Of a stretch of DNA of 64,000 bases, positions 59,359 through 64,000 are shown piece by piece. Position numbers and translations under genes: made by a program. Position 1 is the first letter of the stretch, and each line of letters opens with the position of its first letter. Source of the DNA: Nonlabens xylanidelens (GTDB taxonomy: Bacteria; Bacteroidota; Bacteroidia; Flavobacteriales; Flavobacteriaceae); contig NZ_PTJE01000001.1 in NCBI RefSeq assembly GCF_002934445.1, positions 1 through 64,000 on the forward strand. Reading direction: 5' to 3'. The notes under the pieces are model-generated. The model was not told the origin of the DNA, made no database searches, and saw only the letters and a list, made by a program, of their open reading frames with translations.

Positions 59359-60369
59359 CTAAATTGTTTCAAGCAATCTGATTTTATTACAAATCGATTT
59401 TGATGTTTTAGGTAAACGACTTTCTATAATCTGACATAGAATTTCTTGTACCTGATCATGTTCTATTAAAAAAGCATCGTGCCCATGAATGGAAGTGATC
59501 TCGTGATAATTAATATCTCGATCTCGCTTTAATAAATGGTACGTCTTTCTATCTTCATGGGCTATAAATAGTCCATCGCTATCTATTGCAACTAGCTCTA
59601 TGGCTGTTTGAGAAGCTGCAATCGTAGGCGCTATCTGGTTATCTGTGCTGGCTTGTGCACTAGATAATAACCTATTGAGCAGCCTATAGGCCGGTAAGGA
59701 AAACCTCTTTTTTAATTCTACTCCATGGTAGTCCAACCATTTTTGAACCTTAAAAGAATTTTCTTCCTTTACATTTCCAAATTTAGAATTTAAGCCTATT
59801 GGCGTTCTATAGAATGTCATCGCATGTTGTCTTGCTAGCTCTACTGGCTTTGTAGAAGTCGCGAGTATATTTTCTTGTATGTGGCAACATGCTATAATCC
59901 AGTCTGTCGCTTTCCAGTCTGCAGCGATAGGTACTATGGTGCCGAATAATTCTGGTTGTTGCGCTAGCATTTCCCATAATATTGTACCACCTATACTACC
60001 ACCTATTCCTAAATCTATAAAGGAAATGTTTAATATGTGTAACGCTTTCGCGAAAGCGGAACCCACATCATACAATGTCCAGTCCTGATAATTAAAAATT
60101 AAATGATCGATGTTACCGTCATAACCATTACCAGGTATGTCAAAGGCGATAATGGTAAATTGAGTCGTATCTATGACTCTGCCATCACCTACCAGCTCTT
60201 TCCACCATTGCGTTACAGAAGAATTTCCTGTAAGTGCATGGTTAACCAGAATGATGGGCGCGGTATGTAAAGCACGCCCAAAAATCTGATAGGAAACACT
60301 AATATCTTGCACTTTTCCTGATCTTAATTTAAAATCAGGAAGCTCGATATATTTTAGCTTGTGAGCCAT
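59359..60369 (-). CDS. metX: MetX-like homoserine O-acyltransferase (alpha/beta hydrolase)
   Basis: This 336-aa alpha/beta-hydrolase fold protein has the MetX pattern: VNHALTGNSSVTQWW, nucleophile Ser125 in GIGGSIGGTILWEML, the acid Asp in LVAIDSDGLFIAHED and the base His in SIHGHDAFLIEHDQV. It should activate homoserine as the O-acetyl (or succinyl) ester. It is shorter than standard MetX and diverges at the N-terminus. Residues 105-109 (AFAKA) are a translated palindrome. It begins where metY ends. Confidence 0.9.
   Translation of the reverse strand: MAHKLKYIELPDFKLRSGKVQDISVSYQIFGRALHTAPIILVNHALTGNSSVTQWWKELVGDGRVIDTTQFTIIAFDIPGNGYDGNIDHLIFNYQDWTLYDVGSAFAKALHILNISFIDLGIGGSIGGTILWEMLAQQPELFGTIVPIAADWKATDWIIACCHIQENILATSTKPVELARQHAMTFYRTPIGLNSKFGNVKEENSFKVQKWLDYHGVELKKRFSLPAYRLLNRLLSSAQASTDNQIAPTIAASQTAIELVAIDSDGLFIAHEDRKTYHLLKRDRDINYHEITSIHGHDAFLIEHDQVQEILCQIIESRLPKTSKSICNKIRLLETI
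60043..60058. repeat. dispersed palindrome, copy 17 (inside metX-like gene)
   Basis: Exact CGCTTTCGCGAAAGCG, read on the minus strand as AFAKA, residues 105-109. Confidence 0.95.
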
Positions 60370-61659
60370 TTATGCAAGAACTTTTTTATCTATAGTAGCA
60401 AAGGCCTCTTCAAGATCTGCAGTTAAATCAGAGACGTCTTCTAGACCTACAGAAAGTCTAATTAGATCTTTAGTCGCACCACTACTTATTTGCTCCTCAT
60501 CACTTAACTGTTGGTGTGTTGTACTTGCAGGATGAATTATAAGGGATTTACTATCACCTATGTTTGCTAGCAATGAGAAAAGTTTTGTGTTATCCACTAC
60601 ATTCTTAGCGCTTTCATAACCGCCTTTAAGACCGAATGTAACTACACCACTTTGACCTTTTGGCAAGTATTCTTTTGCCAGATCATGATAATTACTAGTT
60701 TCTAGACCAGGATAATTAACCCATTCTACTTCTTCTCTATTTTGTAACCACTTAGCTAATTCTAGTGCATTCTTAGAGTGCTTTTCTATTCTAAGTGGTA
60801 ATGTTTCTAGGCCTTGAATAATTTGCCATGCATTAAAAGGTGAGATAGCGCCTCCTAGATCTCTTAAACCTTCTATACGTACTTTGGCAATAAAAGCTGC
60901 TGCTTCTAGTGCCTCGCTATAAACTAGACCGTGATAACCAGCACTAGGCTCTGTAAATTCTGGAAATTTACCATTAGTCCAGTCGAAGGTACCTGCGTCT
61001 ACTATAATACCACCTAGAGCAGTACCATTACCGTTTATGTATTTAGTAAGCGAGTGAATCACAATGTTAGCTCCATGCTCAATAGGGTTGAGTAAATATG
61101 GGGTAGCTACCGTATTATCTACGATAAGCGGTACACGAGCCTCTCTAGATTGCGCGCTTATTTTTTTAAGATCTAGTACATCCAGTTTAGGATTTCCTAG
61201 CGATTCTACAAATATGGCACGAGTATTTTCTTGTACTGCATTAGTAAAAGCATCTTTATCATTAGGATTCACAAACGTGGTTGTTATGCCTAAACGAGGC
61301 AAGGTCACAGAAAGCAAGTTATAAGTACCTCCATAAAGCGAGTTACTGGCAACAATGTGATCTCCTGCTCTCAATAAGGTAAGCAATGTTGTAGAAATAG
61401 CGCTAGTTCCAGAAGCCGTTGCAACGGCTGCTATTCCACCTTCTAGTGCTGCTAGACGTTGTTCTAGAACATCTACTGTAGGGTTATTAATTCTAGTGTA
61501 AATAAAACCTGGCTCTGCTAGTGAAAAAAGGTTTGCTGCATGATCACTGTTGTTAAAGACGTAACTAGTAGATTGATACAAAGGCACTGCTCTTGTACCA
61601 CCGTTGTTTTTAAAATCATGACCTGCATGAAGTGCGTTTGTTGAAAATTTTTGAGACAT
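60370..61659 (-). CDS. metY: O-acetylhomoserine aminocarboxypropyltransferase (sulfhydrylase)
   Basis: This 429-aa PLP enzyme of the Cys/Met metabolism family joins O-acetylhomoserine and sulfide to homocysteine. I start at ATG 61659 (MSQKFSTNALHAGHDF). The PLP lysine is in VIHSLTKYINGNGTALGG, with VALASGTSAISTTLLTLL-like TASGTSAISTTLLTLLRAGD and the SLGNPKLDVLD loop; the AGYHGLVYSE loop typical of MetY is present. A SAM-I riboswitch lies 130 nt upstream. It is the first gene of metY-metX-hom. Confidence 0.95.
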   Translation of the reverse strand: MSQKFSTNALHAGHDFKNNGGTRAVPLYQSTSYVFNNSDHAANLFSLAEPGFIYTRINNPTVDVLEQRLAALEGGIAAVATASGTSAISTTLLTLLRAGDHIVASNSLYGGTYNLLSVTLPRLGITTTFVNPNDKDAFTNAVQENTRAIFVESLGNPKLDVLDLKKISAQSREARVPLIVDNTVATPYLLNPIEHGANIVIHSLTKYINGNGTALGGIIVDAGTFDWTNGKFPEFTEPSAGYHGLVYSEALEAAAFIAKVRIEGLRDLGGAISPFNAWQIIQGLETLPLRIEKHSKNALELAKWLQNREEVEWVNYPGLETSNYHDLAKEYLPKGQSGVVTFGLKGGYESAKNVVDNTKLFSLLANIGDSKSLIIHPASTTHQQLSDEEQISSGATKDLIRLSVGLEDVSDLTADLEEAFATIDKKVLA

Positions 61660-61787
61660 AATTGTTTCTTTAAAAATTAAAAATTGAGTTATGCTCAAAA
61701 CCAATTAGAAATATAGATTTGCTCTTTGAACTGAATCAAAAAGTAAAATCAAAAAAGAAACTTGTGGTAGTATAACCTACTATGTGT

Positions 61788-61909
61788 TTGATCATCTCGT
61801 CTCACAAAGTTGTGAGCAGAATGTAGCACCTTCTCTATTTATTGTCGACATAAATAAAGGGTTGCTAAGGAGTCGATGGGTCTGTTCCCTCGTCCTTTCT
61901 TGATAATTT
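61788..61909 (-). promoter_or_regulatory. SAM-I (S-box) riboswitch upstream of metY
   Basis: The transcribed strand has the S-box core: TTATCAAGAAAGGACGAGGG, then ACAGACCCATCGACTCC, AGCAACC, and AAGGTGCTACATTCTGC. The P3 hairpin (TATTTAT/AATAAAT) and P4 (CTCACAA/TTGTGAG) are complete, and TTATCA/TGATCAA closes P1. A weak hairpin TAGTA/TACTA followed by a T-rich run between the aptamer and the gene may be the expression platform. SAM binding should lower expression of metY-metX-hom. Confidence 0.95.
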
Positions 61910-62009
61910 CAGTATGGTTATGAACGTGAGTGTAAATATTCAGAAAACTATCTGTTAATTCCAAATTTTTAACAAATTATTATCCTATTGAATTAGTAGG
62001 GTAATGGGT
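61910..62009. other. spacer between the riboswitch and the helical-repeat gene
   Basis: Contains the presumed metY promoter and the 3' end of the next gene's spacer. I see no further gene; the metY promoter itself was not resolved. Confidence 0.45.
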
Positions 62010-63560
62010 TTAAATACTGTTTTTAGCTAGATATTTACCTCTAACAACCTGATCTATAGGGGTATTTAAAACCTTACTTTCTAACCAAGAAATAACATCT
62101 AAATATAAAAAGGCACGCCTCTCATAAGGGTGATTTTCATAATTTTTAAGTTTAAGAAGTAAATCCTGGAAGGCTTTTTTCAAATCATGAGGGTAAATAT
62201 CTTGTAAACCACGTATAAATTTGATCATTTCTTTTTGTACCTCATACAGATCGTTCATCTTAATTAAGAATTTATATACGCTTCTCAAATAGGTTTCAAG
62301 ATGTTCATCTTGTCCTGCTTCATAATGAGCTATAAGACTTAAAATACGAGAAAAACACAATAAGTCTTCTCGCATGGTAAGTGTTTTATTATTGATAATT
62401 TTATCTAGGTAAAAAATAGTTTCTGAATAATTTCCAGCCCCAAAATGCATACTAGCAAATTTGTAGTAAAACACCATTTGGTGATGCTCATCGAGACGGT
62501 CTTTAAATCCTAATAGGTCTTGTTCTACGTTTGATATTAATGGTAATCCATCTTTAAAACTACCGTCTATGAAGTACTGACTAATTTTATTGAGGTTGAT
62601 ATATAAAAAACTGAGCGCTTCTAGATTCTCATTTTTAGGAAAACTTTTGCCTATTAAAGTTTTCTCTAATTGATCTAAAGTAGATTGATATTTTTCTTTT
62701 TCTTTTAAGAAAAAAAGTGATTCTAGTAAATAGTGATTTCCTTTAATGAAAAACACAGGATTAAGAACTATCATCTTTTTATCCTGATAGAATAAATCGA
62801 CCCATTTTGATGAATATTTATAACAATTCAAAAAGTCTTGCATTAAAAAACTATACCACAAATAGGCTTTATACAACCATAGTTTTTCTCTAAATCCTAA
62901 TTCCTCAAACTCATACGTAGGTAAATGATCGTGAAAATAAGCGGTTACCTTCTCACTTTCTTCTTTGTCCTTTACACAACCTGTTTTGATAAACTCGGTA
63001 TACATTTGTAAAGAAAGGTTAGAAAGCTGGCTTGCTATTATATTAGAATTACTCAGTTCTCTAGCTTGAGTAGTAAGTTGAGCTGTACGAGTACTTATAC
63101 TTCTAGTAATGTATTGTGATTCTATAATCTTTTCTAACTCTACTATTTCATAAGCGAGATTCTTCTCTTCGTGAGCAACCGCTAGTTCTTTTGCTTTGTC
63201 TAGTATTTTTAAGCTTTGTTTATATAATCCTTTATGATATAGAATAGAGGCAAAATCTAATTGTTCTCTTATTTGAGACCTTATATTTTGATGGGCAGGA
63301 TTTGTCTTAAGACTTATTAAAATTTGCTTGTAAAGATGTGTTTTTACATTAGCTAATTGTCTTTTTTGAATGTCAGTAGATTTTAAGATTTGCTTTTCAT
63401 TGTAACTAGCAGCTTTATCTAGATGCATAAACAGATTCAAAAATTTTGAATCGGCATTTACATCTAGTCTCCCTACATATAATTTAAACTGACGCTTTTC
63501 TGACTTAGTTAATGACTTAACCAGTGTAAATAGTCCATCTTTTTGATCCTTTGTCATCAA
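62010..63560 (-). CDS. helical-repeat protein, function unknown
   Basis: This 516-aa protein is all-helical in appearance with no signal peptide. The N-terminal segment SLTKSEKRQFKLYVGRLD followed by KFLNLFMHLDKA and LYKQILISLKTN, then TPR-like pairs (YHKGLYKQSLKILDKAKELAVAHEE; about 110-135) suggest an intracellular scaffold made of repeated helical hairpins. Similar proteins occur next to leucine-biosynthesis genes in flavobacteria, as far as I recall, but no function is established. It is divergent from the LeuB-like gene. Confidence 0.8.
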   Translation of the reverse strand: MMTKDQKDGLFTLVKSLTKSEKRQFKLYVGRLDVNADSKFLNLFMHLDKAASYNEKQILKSTDIQKRQLANVKTHLYKQILISLKTNPAHQNIRSQIREQLDFASILYHKGLYKQSLKILDKAKELAVAHEEKNLAYEIVELEKIIESQYITRSISTRTAQLTTQARELSNSNIIASQLSNLSLQMYTEFIKTGCVKDKEESEKVTAYFHDHLPTYEFEELGFREKLWLYKAYLWYSFLMQDFLNCYKYSSKWVDLFYQDKKMIVLNPVFFIKGNHYLLESLFFLKEKEKYQSTLDQLEKTLIGKSFPKNENLEALSFLYINLNKISQYFIDGSFKDGLPLISNVEQDLLGFKDRLDEHHQMVFYYKFASMHFGAGNYSETIFYLDKIINNKTLTMREDLLCFSRILSLIAHYEAGQDEHLETYLRSVYKFLIKMNDLYEVQKEMIKFIRGLQDIYPHDLKKAFQDLLLKLKNYENHPYERRAFLYLDVISWLESKVLNTPIDQVVRGKYLAKNSI

Positions 63561-63782
63561 CTAATTTATTAAACTAACTAACTTTAATTCAATGTTTTAA
63601 ACAACTAAAAAAATTGTTGAACATCGTAAAATATTCAATTAAACGATTAGTTAGAATAGTCCAAAATATAACTTAGTAATACAATAAAGAAATAATATCA
63701 GCTTTAAAATAAAAGCAAGTCCTGAAATCAATATTTTAATAGGGGTAATAATCTATTGATTTCATATAAATAAGTAGAGAAA
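63561..63782. other. divergent intergenic region, no feature resolved
   Basis: 222 nt of AT-rich sequence between the helical-repeat gene and the LeuB-like gene; no exact TAnnTTTG, repeat or RNA was found. Confidence 0.5.
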
Positions 63783-64000
63783 ATGAGATTAAATATAGCA
63801 GTTATACCCAAGAATGGAATCGGTCCAGAAATAACTACCCAATCGATCAAAGTATTAAAAGCTATTGCATTAGAATTTGATCATCAATTTCTAATCAAAA
63901 TTGCAGACTTAAATAGTAAAAATTCTTCTTCAAATGAAGTCATTGATTTATGTAAAAGTAGTGATGCTATTTTAGCTAGTAATGATTCGTTTTTACAAAG
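63783..64000 (+). CDS. LeuB-like isopropylmalate/isocitrate dehydrogenase family protein, N-terminus (partial)
   Basis: The gene begins at 63783 and runs off the end of the window. The 72 visible codons start MRLNIAVIPKNGIGPEITTQ and continue with IKVLKAIALEF, which match the nucleotide-binding start of 3-isopropylmalate dehydrogenase. Two conserved features differ: the usual GDGIGPE reads KNGIGPE, and the usual DAILLGAVGGP region reads DAILASNDSFL. It could be a diverged paralogue rather than functional LeuB; the rest of the gene is needed to judge. Confidence 0.65.
   Translation, partial: MRLNIAVIPKNGIGPEITTQSIKVLKAIALEFDHQFLIKIADLNSKNSSSNEVIDLCKSSDAILASNDSFLQ

Noticed and set aside
1-64000. 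tRNA genes, insertion sequences, prophage or integrase genes.
   Set aside because: I looked for tRNA-like cloverleaf ends, transposase and integrase motifs on both strands and saw none that I could support.

Overview
The window looks like chromosome of a marine flavobacterium (Bacteroidota, Flavobacteriaceae; a Nonlabens/Dokdonia-like genus is my guess and is not proven by the sequence). The evidence is low GC, promoters of the Bacteroidota type (TTG, 17-19 nt, TAnnTTTG), a gliding/type IX secretion gene (porT) beside ubiE, TamL, Na+-NQR, and many lipoproteins with short lipoboxes. No phage, insertion sequence, CRISPR array or tRNA was found. Most of the window is housekeeping or metabolic chromosome with short accessory stretches at about 7.2-8.3, 42.6-48.4 and 55.4-57 kb.

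Layout: 1-62 is the 5' end of a 16S rRNA gene leaving on the minus strand, with its promoter at 320-347. 0.5-2.7 kb: two-component system. 2.8-5.9 kb: lipoproteins and a Bcr/CflA transporter. 5.9-10.1 kb: kynurenine (tryptophan) catabolism, kynU-orf-orf-kmo-amnD-like. 10.3-16.2 kb: complete nqrABCDEF. 16.4-21.1 kb: T9SS plug protein, a TonB-C-like secreted protein, DUF3667, apaG. 21.3-24.9 kb: pruA, rsmG, aspartate aminotransferase. 25-27.9 kb: trkH-trkA. 28-34.9 kb: ubiE-porT, TrmH-type methyltransferase, tamL, class II aldolase, accD. 35-42.6 kb: YpdA-type reductase, a 4Fe-4S membrane protein with its FAD partner, a GH113-like hydrolase, an M1 peptidase, an RDD protein. 42.6-46.8 kb: TIGR01777 epimerase, split DCC/membrane gene, methyltransferase, membrane protein, GbsR/MarR regulator and a BLUF photoreceptor. 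46.9-48.4 kb: two REP-like elements around an antitoxin-like/endonuclease V-like pair. 48.5-50.7 kb: HD hydrolase, TruA-like synthase, DUF2911. 50.8-56.2 kb: ferredoxin, its reductase, cysN, cysD, cysH, DUF2061, a candidate small RNA and an Rrf2 regulator. 57-58.2 kb: GAF histidine kinase. 58.2-61.9 kb: homoserine dehydrogenase, MetX-like acyltransferase and O-acetylhomoserine sulfhydrylase behind a SAM-I riboswitch. 62-64 kb: a helical-repeat protein and the start of a LeuB-like gene.

How the genes work together: the 50.8-61.9 kb block is a sulfur island (sulfate activation and reduction, then sulfide capture into homocysteine), with a SAM riboswitch on the methionine end and a probable Rrf2/palindrome control on the cysteine end. 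The GbsR-like regulator and the methyltransferase-side operon carry the same inverted-repeat operator, next to a blue-light receptor.

The most striking genome-scale feature is a dispersed 16-bp palindrome, CGCTTTCGCGAAAGCG, present 17 times (13 exact, 4 with one mismatch). Seven copies lie inside conserved genes, where they are translated in all three phases as RFRES, AFAKA/AFAKT or LSRKR. Other observations worth following are a self-contained promoter-structured RNA-terminator unit between the cys operon and rrf2, an orphan YwqK-like/EndoV-like pair, and an in-frame stop that splits a DCC-membrane protein.
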